DNA of 64,000 bases from Paraburkholderia youngii (GTDB lineage Bacteria > Pseudomonadota > Gammaproteobacteria > Burkholderiales > Burkholderiaceae), in assembly GCF_013366925.1 (NCBI RefSeq), contig NZ_JAALDK010000003.1:621356-685355 (forward strand). The letters run 5' to 3'. Position 1 is the stretch's first letter. Each line of letters opens with the position of its first letter. The notes beneath the pieces were generated by a model. The model was not told where the DNA came from and made no database searches. It saw only the letters and a program-made list of their open reading frames with translations. The position numbers and the translations under genes are program-made. Positions 1 through 8,341 of the stretch are shown in pieces.

Positions 1-1159
1 TCAGATCAGCGAGCAATGGGGCCGAGCGCAGCTGACGCGCAGACAGGCGCACGTCCGGCGTCTGGCCTCGAACCTCGCGTTCAACGGCATACAGCGCCCC
101 AATTCGGCGCAGTGCTTCCTCGGCAATTGGTGAGCTGTCCAGCTTGTACAGGTCATAGAACTTGCGCCGCGCATGCGCCCAGCACCCGGCCTCGATGACC
201 GTGCCGTCACGATACAGCGCGTCGTACCCGCTGAAGGCATCTGCCTGCAGGATTCCCGTGTAGCCCGCCAGATGTTCCCGAGGTCGCTCACCTTTGCGGT
301 CGGGTGAGTACCTGTACCAGACGGCTGGTGGCGCGTGGCTTCCTGCCGGGCGGTCATCGCGCACATAGGTCCACAGGCGCGCCGTGCGTGTCTTGCCACG
401 CCCCGGCTCCAGCACCGGCACGGGCGTGTCGTCGGTATGGATCTTGTCTGCGGCGCGCACGTAACCACCGAGTGCGTCGGACAGGGGTTGCAGCAGGGCA
501 GCCGCTTCACGCACCCACGAAGCCAGTGTTGCCCGGTCCAGTTCGATGCCCGCACGGCGATAGATGCCGGCCTGCCGATATAGCGGCATATGGTCAGCGT
601 ACTTCGCGACGACGACCTGTGCGAGCAGCCCCGCACCCGCCATCGAGCGTGCTATCGGCCGCGAAGGTGCCGGCTCCTGTACTACTGCGGCACAGCGCGG
701 GCAGCTCAGCTTCGGACGTACGTGACGCAGTACCTTGAAGTAGCCGGGCACATAGTCGAGCACCTCCGAGACGTCTTCGCCCAGCGCACGCATCTGTTTG
801 CCGCATTCCGGGCATCCGCAGTTTGACGGCGCATGCACAACTGTTTCGCGAGGAAGATGGGCAGGGAAGTGCCGTGACTTGCGGCGCAGTGGGACAAGGT
901 TCGTAGTGGCCGACGTATCCGCAGTCGCGTCGGCATCAGGCGCCTTCGCCGGTGCGGCCATATCTGGTTCATGAACAGGCAGCTCACCGAGCGCGAGCTG
1001 CAGCTGGTCCATCAGTTCTGTCATGCGCTCAGATGAGCGGCCATACTGCCATCGCTTCAGTCGCGAGATCTCGGCCAGCAACTGCGCGATGGTCTCGTCG
1101 CGCGAGGCAACGATGCGCTTCAGAGCGGCGATGTCATCGGGCAGATGGCTGGCTGGCAT
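1..1159 (-). CDS. tnpC: IS66 transposase TnpC, partial (C-terminus beyond window)
   Basis: The minus-strand frame from an ATG at 1159 stays open for about 386 codons to the window edge. It begins MPASHLPDDIAALKRIVASR, has the N-terminal leucine-rich coiled coil (KRWQYGRSSERM), then a zinc-binding segment (CGCPECG, with LSCPRC further on), and enters the catalytic region (DDTPVPVLEPGRGKTRTARLW; FSGYDALY; GCWAHARRKFYDL). These are landmarks of the IS66 DDE transposase, usually about 510-530 residues, so the last quarter lies outside. It is the third gene of the IS66 unit. The visible part has no frameshift, so this gene may still be functional although tnpB next to it is disrupted. Confidence 0.9.
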   Translation of the reverse strand, partial: MPASHLPDDIAALKRIVASRDETIAQLLAEISRLKRWQYGRSSERMTELMDQLQLALGELPVHEPDMAAPAKAPDADATADTSATTNLVPLRRKSRHFPAHLPRETVVHAPSNCGCPECGKQMRALGEDVSEVLDYVPGYFKVLRHVRPKLSCPRCAAVVQEPAPSRPIARSMAGAGLLAQVVVAKYADHMPLYRQAGIYRRAGIELDRATLASWVREAAALLQPLSDALGGYVRAADKIHTDDTPVPVLEPGRGKTRTARLWTYVRDDRPAGSHAPPAVWYRYSPDRKGERPREHLAGYTGILQADAFSGYDALYRDGTVIEAGCWAHARRKFYDLYKLDSSPIAEEALRRIGALYAVEREVRGQTPDVRLSARQLRSAPLLADL

Positions 1160-1210
1160 GCATGACAGTGTAAATGAAGGCCACGCGCCTGTGGGCTCCC
1201 GCACCCTGCC

Positions 1211-1406
1211 TTATGCCGCGTGCGTCGGCTGCCACGTCCGCTCGGGATGCCGCCAGTCAATCCCTTCGAGCAGCATCGACAGTTGGGCGACTGACAGATG
1301 GACTGTTCCCGAGTCCGCCTGCGGCCACACGAAGCGTCCACGCTCGAGTCGTTTCGCGTACAGGTTCATGCCGTCGCCGCTCCACCATAAAATCTTGATG
1401 AGGTCA
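1211..1406 (-). pseudogene. tnpB: IS66 accessory protein TnpB, C-terminal part (split gene)
   Basis: C-terminal 64 codons of TnpB, starting at RGDLIKILWWSGDGMNLYAK and ending at TWQPTHAA. The N-terminal part is at 4027-4178. Joining the two parts across the five bases CCACG shared by both junctions restores an uninterrupted 115-residue frame, the usual TnpB length. The gene was therefore split by clean insertion of the 1407-4026 element and not by decay. Confidence 0.9.
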
Positions 1407-1443
1407 CCACGCCACACGACATTCAACATACCGATCGCAAATT

Positions 1444-1908
1444 GTGGTGATCGCATACCGCTGGCACCCCGCCTACGGCCAGGAATACAGGCTGGTCCGC
1501 CGCACTGGGCGCCGCGGGAATCAGATGGTTCACCTCGACGTCCCGCAACAGATCTCCCGCGAACTGCCAGCCTGGATGCTCGATGCGTCGATATGCTCGG
1601 CAATGTCGCTTGGCGAACCGCAAGTGAGCGCCGAAGCGCTGGCCTTCTTGTGCCGCGTCCTGTCTGATCGGAAGCGCCACTCCGCCGCAGGAGGATCATC
1701 GAAGCCTCTGTCAACGGAAGGCCATTCCGATGAGACGACTGCAAAGAGAACCCGGCGTACAGCTTCCGCTGGAACTGCACCTGGATCCCACCTTCGACGC
1801 AGCCATAGTGGGGAATCGACGGGAGGAAGTGATCGACGCGCTCGCGGCACTTCTGCTGGAAGCGCTGGGAAAGCCGGCGAACATAACCGACCGAGGAGAT
1901 CGCGATGA
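1444..1908 (+). CDS. DUF5372-like small protein upstream of recombinase
   Basis: The frame from GTG 1444 begins with a segment resembling the DUF5372 family often found next to recombinase genes: RWHPAYGQEYRLVRRTGRRG followed by QMVHLDVPQQ and a short helical tail ending near LCRVLSDRK. The recognisable domain covers only about 80 codons (to about 1720). The frame stays open to 1908 over the next ORF, where the composition is that of a shadow frame, so the native stop may have been lost or a frameshift may be present. Function is unknown; its constant placement suggests a role in recombination by the downstream enzyme. Confidence 0.5.
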   Translation: MVIAYRWHPAYGQEYRLVRRTGRRGNQMVHLDVPQQISRELPAWMLDASICSAMSLGEPQVSAEALAFLCRVLSDRKRHSAAGGSSKPLSTEGHSDETTAKRTRRTASAGTAPGSHLRRSHSGESTGGSDRRARGTSAGSAGKAGEHNRPRRSR

Positions 1909-1927
1909 GCCAGAAGATCTCTGCTGA
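1730..1927 (+). CDS. 65-aa hypothetical protein overlapping the recombinase gene
   Basis: Small ORF starting MRRLQREPGVQLPLEL, with an acidic, leucine/alanine-rich helix (EEVIDALAALLLEAL). It overlaps the recombinase start (1905) by 23 nt, which implies translational coupling. It has no recognisable catalytic motif. Its position between the DUF5372-like ORF and the recombinase suggests an accessory factor. It may be a recombination directionality or regulatory protein, but nothing in the sequence proves this. Confidence 0.6.
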   Translation: MRRLQREPGVQLPLELHLDPTFDAAIVGNRREEVIDALAALLLEALGKPANITDRGDRDEPEDLC

Positions 1928-3998
1928 TCATCTCTGCCGAGGCGCAGTGGTCTACGTCCGGCAGTCAACCATGAGCCAGGTGGTGGAGCACACGGAGAGC
2001 CAGAATCGTCAGTACGCGCTCGCCGAATCTGCACGAGCCATGGGCTTTGCTTCAGTGACGACGATCGACGATGACCTTGGACGTTCGGGTTCCGGCAGTA
2101 TCGAACGTCCCGGGTTCCAGAAGCTGGTCGCGTCAGTGTGTGCAGGATCCGTTGGCGCCGTGTTCTGTCTCGAGGCTTCACGACTTGCGCGCAACGGCCG
2201 CGATTGGCACCATCTCATTGATCTTTGCGCACTGGTCGGCACGGTCGTCGTTGATCACGACGGTATTTATGACCCCGTGCTGGTCAACGATCGGCTCCTG
2301 CTCGGACTCAAAGGCACGATGTCGGAGTACGAACTCAGTCTGCTGCGGCAGCGTGGCATTGCCGCGCGTGATTCGAAGGCACGGCGAGGCGAATTGCGCT
2401 TTGCACTACCTCCGGGCTACTGCTGGAATGAGCTTGGGCAGATCGAGATGGATCCAGACGAACGGGTTGCCGAGTCCATCCGGGTGCTCTTCCGTAAGTT
2501 CCGCGAACTCGGCAGTGCCCGTCAGGTGCTGCTATGGGCCATACAATCCAATGTCAAGCTGCCTGTAACGCGGCACGGCCCCGCTGGCATCCGGATCGAA
2601 TGGAGCCGGCCTGCATATCACACGGTCGTCCAGATGCTGGAACATCCGGTTTATGCTGGGGCGTATGTGTTTGGAAGGACGACGCAACGCACTGCCGTCG
2701 TCGACGGACGGGCTCGTAAGACTGAAGGCCACTCCAAGCCGATGAAGGAATGGAGCGTACTGTTGCATGACCATCACCCAGGCTATATCACGTGGGATCA
2801 GTTCGAGGAGCATCAAAGGATGATTGCCGAGAACACACATATGAAGAAGCGAGCTTCCCGCCGATCTGCTCGTGGCGGGCGGGCGTTGCTGACTGGTCTG
2901 GCGCGATGTGGCCGATGCGGTCGAATGATGCGAGTGAACTACGGAATGAGAGCCGGTCACGCGCATCGCTATTACTGCCGCGGCGACGAGGCACATGTCG
3001 GAGCGATTCTCTGTATCGGAATCGGTGGAGTACGTGTCGACAAAGCGGTGGCGGCGGCAATTCTCGAAGCGGTTTCGGAACATGCTGTGGAAGCGGCCAT
3101 CCGCGCTGCAGAGCAAACATCGCGCGCAGATGACGATGTGCGTCGCGCGTTGTCCTGTGAACTCGAGGAAGCACGCTACGATGCATCTCTTGCGGCGCGC
3201 CGGTATGAGGTCGTCGATCCGACGAAGCGGTTGGTTGCACGCGAGCTTGAAACACGCTGGAATGCGGCGCTTGAACGTGTCGCTCACCTCGAAGAGCGGG
3301 CAGCGCTTCTGGACCGCGAGGTCGCAAGCCGGCCGGCGATCGACCAGGCACAGCTGATGACGCTCGCGTACGACCTCCCAGCGGCGTGGAATGCGCCGGG
3401 CACCGACATGCGGACAAAGCAGCGGCTGACCCGTATTCTCATTCAGGAAGTCGTGATTGATCTGGACGACAGCACGAATGAAGCGATCGCCACAGTCCAT
3501 TGGACCGGTGGTCGGCATACGGAGCTACGCGTCGCACGCGTAAATGTTGGACGGTATCCATCCAGCCAACACTTCAGTGCTGTTGAGGTCATGCGCAAGC
3601 TTGGTGGGCAGTGGCCGGACAGGGAGCTTGCGGTGACCATGAACCGCATGCGATGCAAATCGCCAGACGGAAAGACCTGGACCACGGTTCGTGTTACCGA
3701 ACTGCGTGAACGGCTGGGCATTGCGCCATTCGATCCGATGCCATCACATGCGGAGACAATCTGCGTGGAAGAGGCCTCACGGCGACTGGGAATTTACGGG
3801 AGCTCGATTCACCGTCTGATACGTGAGGGAATACTGCCTGCGACCCAACTCATGCCCTCCGCGCCCTGGCAGGTCCCTGTTGCTGCGCTCGATTCCGAAG
3901 CCGTCAGGGAAGGTGTACGGGCTATCAAGGAACGGCGGCCGCCTCACTTCAAGGCTCAGCAGGAAGCAGAGAAGTCACTCAAGCTGCCGGGCTTCTAA
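1905..3998 (+). CDS. large serine recombinase (resolvase/invertase superfamily)
   Basis: A 697-residue protein. Residues 12-155 form a resolvase catalytic domain with nucleophile Ser21 in YVRQS, and SRLARNGRDWHHL and YELSLLRQRG as further conserved segments. Residues 165-290 match the 'Recombinase' domain. A zinc ribbon follows at about 325-365 (CGRCGRMM and later cysteines), then a coiled coil at about 390-470 rich in E, R and A. A C-terminal extension carries a helix-turn-helix-like segment (VEEASRRLGIYGSSIHRLI). It should catalyse insertion and excision of the 1407-4026 element. Start ATG AGC CAG overlaps the upstream small ORF. No disruption is visible. Confidence 0.93.
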   Translation: MSQKISADHLCRGAVVYVRQSTMSQVVEHTESQNRQYALAESARAMGFASVTTIDDDLGRSGSGSIERPGFQKLVASVCAGSVGAVFCLEASRLARNGRDWHHLIDLCALVGTVVVDHDGIYDPVLVNDRLLLGLKGTMSEYELSLLRQRGIAARDSKARRGELRFALPPGYCWNELGQIEMDPDERVAESIRVLFRKFRELGSARQVLLWAIQSNVKLPVTRHGPAGIRIEWSRPAYHTVVQMLEHPVYAGAYVFGRTTQRTAVVDGRARKTEGHSKPMKEWSVLLHDHHPGYITWDQFEEHQRMIAENTHMKKRASRRSARGGRALLTGLARCGRCGRMMRVNYGMRAGHAHRYYCRGDEAHVGAILCIGIGGVRVDKAVAAAILEAVSEHAVEAAIRAAEQTSRADDDVRRALSCELEEARYDASLAARRYEVVDPTKRLVARELETRWNAALERVAHLEERAALLDREVASRPAIDQAQLMTLAYDLPAAWNAPGTDMRTKQRLTRILIQEVVIDLDDSTNEAIATVHWTGGRHTELRVARVNVGRYPSSQHFSAVEVMRKLGGQWPDRELAVTMNRMRCKSPDGKTWTTVRVTELRERLGIAPFDPMPSHAETICVEEASRRLGIYGSSIHRLIREGILPATQLMPSAPWQVPVAALDSEAVREGVRAIKERRPPHFKAQQEAEKSLKLPGF

Positions 3999-4026
3999 CC
4001 AAAGGATGCACTATGTCACGAGACTC

Positions 4027-4178
4027 CCACGACGCCCGCGAAACAGGAAGATGTGCCCCGAGAACGGATCACGACCGAGTGCTGACTGCACCAGCGCGGC
4101 AAGTCCATCCATGCCACGGCGCATATCGGTAACGCCCGCTGCCAGCCATACGCGGGTACCGCCTGGCGGCGCAATCAT
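4027..4178 (-). pseudogene. tnpB: IS66 TnpB, N-terminal part (split gene)
   Basis: Starts at ATG 4178, overlapping the tnpA stop as ATGA, and reads MIAPPGGTRVWLAAGVTDMR and then HIFLFRGRRG before the junction. The continuation is at 1211-1406. It shows the typical TnpB N-terminus (VTDMRRGMDGL). Confidence 0.9.
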
Positions 4179-4609
4179 GCTGGCATCAGGCAGCGCAGCA
4201 CGAGGCGCAACTGCACGGGGTCGACCATGCCCGTGACGCGTACACGGGCACCGTTCAGTTCGATCTCGATGCCCGACGCCGCCGGTACGCTCTCGCGATG
4301 TGGCTCGACAGGCTCTAGAGCGAGCGACGCCGGTTCTGCGGTCTCGCCGGTCGGTGCATCGGGTAACGCTACGGGCAGCAACACCGCTGTGCTGGGCGCC
4401 ACCCCTTCAAACAGGCCCGCCCGCAGTTGCCGGCGCCACTTGAACACCATATTCGGATTCAGTCCGTGCGCCTGCGCGAGCTTGGCCACCGAAATACCCG
4501 GCTCGCACGCCGCGACGGCAACTTGCCGTCGGTACTCTGGTGTGTAATTCGGTCGGCCCTTGCGGTTCGATGATCGCGCATTCCGTGTGTCCAAAGTAGT
4601 CCCCATCAC
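4175..4609 (-). CDS. tnpA: IS66 accessory protein TnpA
   Basis: A 144-residue protein with an N-terminal helix-turn-helix of the IS3/IS911 type: YTPEYRRQVAVAACEPGISV, then LAQAHGLNPNMVFKWRR. The tail is IEIELNGARVRVTG and VDPVQLRLVLRCL, typical of IS66 TnpA. It is the first gene of the IS66 operon and its stop overlaps the tnpB start by ATGA. It is intact. Confidence 0.9.
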   Translation of the reverse strand: MMGTTLDTRNARSSNRKGRPNYTPEYRRQVAVAACEPGISVAKLAQAHGLNPNMVFKWRRQLRAGLFEGVAPSTAVLLPVALPDAPTGETAEPASLALEPVEPHRESVPAASGIEIELNGARVRVTGMVDPVQLRLVLRCLMPA

Positions 4610-4678
4610 TTGAAGTAACGGGCATCACTTTGGACACCGGCATCAGCTCTGTCCATGCGGCCACGGAATGACGCTTAC

Positions 4679-5414
4679 AGATAATGTTCCCTTGCGGTGT
4701 CCCCGCCTCGGTCGCGAATAGGGTTCCTTCGTCAATGAATCCGGCCTTCAGCCATCGTCGCAGGACAACCTTGTCCATCGGAATGTGTTGAAGAATCCAG
4801 TCGTGGCTAAAATTATCGAAGCAACCACGAATGTCTCCTTCCAGAATCCACTCCGACGACTTACGCTTGGCTAGAGTGGTAAAGCAGCATTCGATAGCAT
4901 CGGCAGTCGAACGTTCGGGCCGAAACCCGTCCGAGTTTGGATCCGCCAAGGTCTCCGCAATGGGCTCCAACGCGAACTTCCATAGTGCTTGCATTGCTCT
5001 GCATAGCATGCGGGGAATTCCGAGCGGACGCTTCTTGCCATTGCTCTTGGGGATGTAGATGCGTCGAAGCGGCAACGCACGGTAACCGTGATGTTGTATT
5101 GCTTCCATCCCTTTCCATCTGGCCGCCGGATTCGACCAGAGCTTGCCATCGATACCCGGCGTTCTCTTGCCACGATTCTCAGACACTCGTTTCACGGCTA
5201 GCATTTTGCCGCTGTACGAGCGGGTCAGCAGACGCCGCAAGGCACTGACCTTGCCCCCTCTGCCTTCCTTGGTTGCCTTGGCGATACGCGCCTGGAGTCG
5301 CTTCACCTCATCCTTGATGCGAGGCCAATCGGCCTGAAGCCACATGCGGGTGGGGCGCGAGGGCGCACCAGCCCCGACGGCCTCTGGTTGCGCAATGCCT
5401 CCGGTTGCCGTCAT
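4679..5414 (-). pseudogene. ltrA: group II intron reverse transcriptase/maturase, truncated
   Basis: From ATG 5414: a basic N-terminus with RT-0 features (LQARIAKATKEGRGGKVSAL), LLTRSYSGKMLAVKRV, and the LtrA hallmarks NRGKRTPGIDG, PLRRIYIPKSNGKKRPLGIP, then FRPERSTADAI, EGDIRGCFDNFSHDWIL and GTPQGNII. The frame ends exactly where the IS66 end begins, before the YADD catalytic box. The retained part is about 245 of the usual 420-570 residues, so the protein is inactive. What follows in frame (to 4407) is IS66 sequence. Confidence 0.88.
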
Positions 5415-5773
5415 CTGCTTTCCCTCGTGTAACGAATAATCAAGTGCCGTGAATGACCACGCGGAAGTCTGCCCGCTTTCGCGTCGGACGATGTTTCAGT
5501 CCGTATCTCGACCATTACAGCCGGGCGTTCGCTTTTTCCGCAATCCTCTATCCGCAGCACTAACAGCGTTTCTTGCGGTTCGCCTGCCGTTGCCGGCAGC
5601 GCTACGGACTTACCCTGTTCCGCATGAATTTCAGAGTGGGGCGGACCCCTCCTATCCGCCGGCGGCGTTCTGTCCACGATGGCCCAGCACACAGAGGCCA
5701 TACCTTGCCGCGCGCCATTTTGGCTCAAGCCTGTCAGCACATTTGGCTTGTACAATGATGACGACGTTTATTA

Positions 5774-6862
5774 TTGAGTTTTACTTAATTCATGACAACC
5801 GATTCTCTGCTGGTGCGTTATACGGTCATCGCGTTGAAGGGAGACTCGGTTGATGGCCAAAATGGACGATGCTACGCGCAAGCGGGTGCGTGCCGGTCGC
5901 TTGATGTTGGCGGGAAAGACGCCCGCCGAAGCGGCAAAGATGGTCGGAGTGGCGCGGCAGACCGCATACACGTGGAAGGCCCGACTCGAAGAAGGTGGCA
6001 TCGATGCGCTTCGCGTGATGGCCACGGGGCGACCGGCCCAACTGGATGCGGCCCAACTCGAAGGTTTGCGCGCAGCGCTGCTGCAGAGCCCGTTGATACA
6101 CGGATTCGGTACCGAACTGTGGACGCTCAAGCGCGTACGGGTGCTCATCGAGCGACTGTACGGCGTTACCTTCAGCGAGGTACATGTCTGGCGGTTGCTG
6201 GGCGCCTTGGGGTTCAGCTCGCAAAAGCCGGAGCGCCGGGCGATCGAGCGCAACGAGGACGCGGTACTGACCTGGAAGCGCAAGACCTGGCCCACGCCCA
6301 AAAAAAGTGTCCCGCCGAAGGACGACTGATCGTCTTCATTGACGAATCCGGCCTCTCGGAGCGCCCCACACGAGTGCGCACCTGGGCGCCCAAGGGCTGC
6401 ACGCCGATCATTCAGTACCACTTCAACTGGAAGCACGTTTCGGCCATCGCCGGTCTTAACCGTACCAACTTCGTGTTCCGCCTGCACGACGGCGCGATCA
6501 AAAGCGCGCAAATCATCGAATTCCTCAAAGCGCTGCGCGCGCAACTCAGACGCAAGCTGATGATCGTGTGGGACGGCGCAGCGCAGCACAAGAGCCGTGT
6601 CGTGCGCGAATACCTTGACAGCACGGATGGCGCAATCCAGATGGCGCTGCTGCCCGGCTACGCCCCGGACCTGAATCCAGTCGAATACCTTTGGGCCTGG
6701 CTCAAGCGGCACGCATTGGCGAACTTCTGCCCTGATAACCTGGCCGAGCTGAAGCACACCGCTCGAAGCAAGCTCAAGAGCGGCCAGAAGCGCAAATCGA
6801 TTATCGTTGCCTGCTGGAAGCAAGCCGAGCTTTGGTGATGTCATGATTCACGTAACTCTCAA
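5774..6862 (+). mobile_element. IS630-family element, copy 1
   Basis: A 1,089-bp element between TA dinucleotides (5772-5773 and 6863-6864), the usual IS630 target duplication. The imperfect terminal inverted repeats begin TTGAG. It is almost identical to 44715-45803. It sits in the 5' non-coding part of the group II intron and intron sequence continues on both sides, so this is a simple insertion. Confidence 0.9.
5853..6838 (+). CDS. IS630 transposase, two frames joined by probable -1 frameshifting
   Basis: The first frame (ATG 5853 to stop 6329) holds the helix-turn-helix half (MVGVARQTAYTWKARLEEGG and winged-helix segment). The second frame (to 6838) holds the DDE catalytic half: FIDESGLSERP, MIVWDGAAQHKS and NPVEYLWAWLK. 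They meet at a run of seven A's near 6300. Slipping back one base on AAAAAAA joins PTPKK to KCPAEGRLIVFIDESG. Copy 2 has the same arrangement, so this is programmed frameshifting and not decay. The fused product is about 328 residues. TTG 5850 is an alternative start. Confidence 0.88.
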
Positions 6863-7112
6863 TAGAGGTTCACATATGTTGGTCGTTGCCACTCGTCCCT
6901 AGTCCCTCACCACCTTTGTGCTGGCAGATTCCGCTTCTCCTCGCGGGTCGGCGTACCGAAAACTGTCGGCGGTTACATTGTCCCCAGAGCTTCATACCAC
7001 GCCGTTACCGGCGTCGCATGTCTGGGTAGGGAACGGTTGATGGAACAACCGGTTTAATCACGACGATCAGATCGTTGAGTTAGACAGAAATTCAAGCGAC
7101 TTTCAGGTCGCA

Positions 7113-7643
7113 CGTGCGCTTTCATCCCGAAGTACCATTGATTCCCTTTCTTCGTCTGATGCATCTCCGGATCCCGTTTGCCAGAGCCGTTCTTTGTCGA
7201 ACTTGGTGCGCTAATCAAGGTCGCATCGACCGCTGACCCTGCCTTCAACATCAAGCCTTTTTCACTCAGGATCTCATTGACCACCGTGAGCATCTGCGCG
7301 ACCAGTCCGTGCGTTTCGAGAAGGTGCGGAACCGAAGAATCGTGCTTTCGTCCGGCAAACGCGTCATACCTTCGTCCAGCCCCGCGAACTCACGGTACAG
7401 CGGCACGTCGTAAAGCGCCTCTTCCATCGCCGGGTCCGAAAGCCCAAACCACTGCTGCATGAAGTGAATCTGCAGCATCGTCGCAACCGGAAACGGCGAC
7501 CTTCCAGTCTTACCTTTCGGATAGTGCGGTTCGATCAGCGCAATCAACCTCGACCATGGCACAACGCGCCTCATCTCATCGAGGAATTCCCGCTTGCACG
7601 TGCGTTTCGTTGAAAGATCCAGGCCAAGACCGAGCTGTGTCAT
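7113..7643 (-). pseudogene. IS5-family transposase, N-terminal half, frameshifted and cut by intron
   Basis: Starts at ATG 7643 (MTQLGLGLDLSTKRTCKREF) and continues RRVVPWSRLIALIEPHYPKG and FPVATMLQIHFMQQWFGLSD, the conserved IS5 N-terminus. Around 7312-7318 one base is missing: reading TTC CTC GAA ACG in place of TTC TCG AAA CG restores [10 protein letters not shown] and the downstream frame [20 protein letters not shown], then [12 protein letters not shown]. The group II intron begins after GMKAH. The C-terminal half is absent from the window. The element also seems to have cut the VOC gene to its right. Confidence 0.85.
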
Positions 7644-8059
7644 CGAGGAACTCCTTTAGTTCGCGTTTTTCTAGGATAGGACAACCAGACTTCAACGCCA
7701 GGACTTTTGCAGACCTTCCCTAGCTGTCTATCGGCCGTCATCCGTGCAACCGGACCTTCAAGGATGTTGACGTTTTTTCCTTCGAGCAGGTCGAGCATTT
7801 CACTCACCGAGCCATTCCAGCGGAGGCATATGTCGGCCGCCCCTACAGTTGGGCGCTCGGCGACCAGATCGACCCCGTTGCCTTTTTGATGAATGCTCAG
7901 GACCGCGCCGCCGATTGCAAGTTGGCGCACGAGCACCCGGCCGCCTATGACATGCTCGGCGACGACTTCTGTCCCGAAAAGGTCATCGTAAAATGCACAG
8001 CTTCCCGCGAGGTCAGCTACGGTGATAGCAACATGATCGATTGCAAGGATTCGGGACAT
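7640..8059 (-). CDS. VOC-superfamily (glyoxalase/bleomycin-resistance fold) protein, probably 3'-truncated
   Basis: From ATG 8059: MSRILAIDHVAITVADLAGS, then CAFYDDLFGTEVVAEHV, a classic VOC opening with His9 as a probable metal ligand. A second beta-alpha-beta unit follows (GAADICLRWNGSVSEMLDLL). The family normally closes with a DPDGN-E motif, but here the tail is VCKSPGVEVWLSYPRKTRTK and the stop overlaps the IS5 start codon, so the IS5 insertion probably replaced the end. The substrate cannot be assigned. An upstream in-frame start at 8083 is possible. Confidence 0.7.
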   Translation of the reverse strand: MSRILAIDHVAITVADLAGSCAFYDDLFGTEVVAEHVIGGRVLVRQLAIGGAVLSIHQKGNGVDLVAERPTVGAADICLRWNGSVSEMLDLLEGKNVNILEGPVARMTADRQLGKVCKSPGVEVWLSYPRKTRTKGVPR

Positions 8060-8098
8060 ACGGACCTCCAAGAAAGGAACCATCCTATGCGCGAATAG

Positions 8099-8341
8099 TG
8101 AGCTGTGAATTAGAAGGCTACCATTTTGGCCAGCGTGATTCCGATTTGGAAAAGCTGCCGCTCATTATCTAGTTGCGACTGACCGAAGAGGGTCGTGTGC
8201 AGCCGACTGCTGGCGGGGTGGGTGTGGGCTCGGCGCCCGAATCCCATGAGTCAGGTGCCGGCCACAAGCTGACCGTCCGGTCGTCACACGCATACGCTCG
8301 GCGTCCTGAGACGGGACATGGGAGCATGTGTCCGCTAGCTG
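8099..8341. other. intergenic region, nothing recognised
   Basis: No convincing ORF or RNA gene is seen; open frames here have shadow-like composition. Confidence 0.5.

Larger units (their letters stand above)
1407..4026 (+). mobile_element. 2,620-bp serine-recombinase element inserted in IS66 tnpB
   Basis: Both junctions carry CCACG (1407-1411 and 4027-4031). Removing 2,620 bp leaves one CCACG and an intact tnpB. The element holds a DUF5372-like ORF, a 65-codon ORF and a large serine recombinase, in three overlapping frames on the plus strand. A short shared core with no long terminal repeat is what serine integrases leave. The exact crossover dinucleotide within CCACG cannot be fixed from the sequence. 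Confidence 0.85.
1..4678 (-). mobile_element. IS66-family element, interrupted, running off the left edge
   Basis: Minus-strand IS66 element with the usual gene order tnpA (4175-4609), tnpB (split) and tnpC (from 1159 leftwards). The right terminus is placed at 4678, where the minus strand reads GTAAGCGTCATTCCGTGGCC, a typical IS66-type end. Immediately beyond it the reading frame of a group II intron reverse transcriptase resumes, so the IS66 inserted into that gene. A 2,620-bp serine recombinase element is inserted in tnpB. The left end of the element is outside the window. Confidence 0.88.
4679..7112 (-). mobile_element. group II intron remnant, 5' part, with two IS insertions
   Basis: The minus strand begins at 7112 with GTGCGACC, the group II intron 5' consensus. 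It directly follows the codons for GMKAH of an IS5-family transposase. A non-coding stretch, broken by IS630 at 5774-6862 (flanked by TA), leads into an intron-encoded reverse transcriptase starting at 5414. That ORF is cut by the IS66 end at 4678. Domains V/VI and the 3' splice site are not in the window. Individual RNA domains were not folded. Confidence 0.78.

Noticed and set aside
1..636. Minus-strand ORF of 211 aa at the left edge
   Set aside because: Shadow frame of the IS66 TnpC, whose true frame runs off the window.
5792..6838. Single long ORF (348 aa) as the complete IS630 transposase
   Set aside because: Its first half is a shadow of the helix-turn-helix frame; the real N-terminus is in the frame starting at 5853, joined by -1 frameshifting.
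5771..6844. Minus-strand 357-aa ORF opposite the IS630 transposase (also 44712-45785)
   Set aside because: It mirrors the transposase on the other strand and has no family features; codon-mirror artefact.
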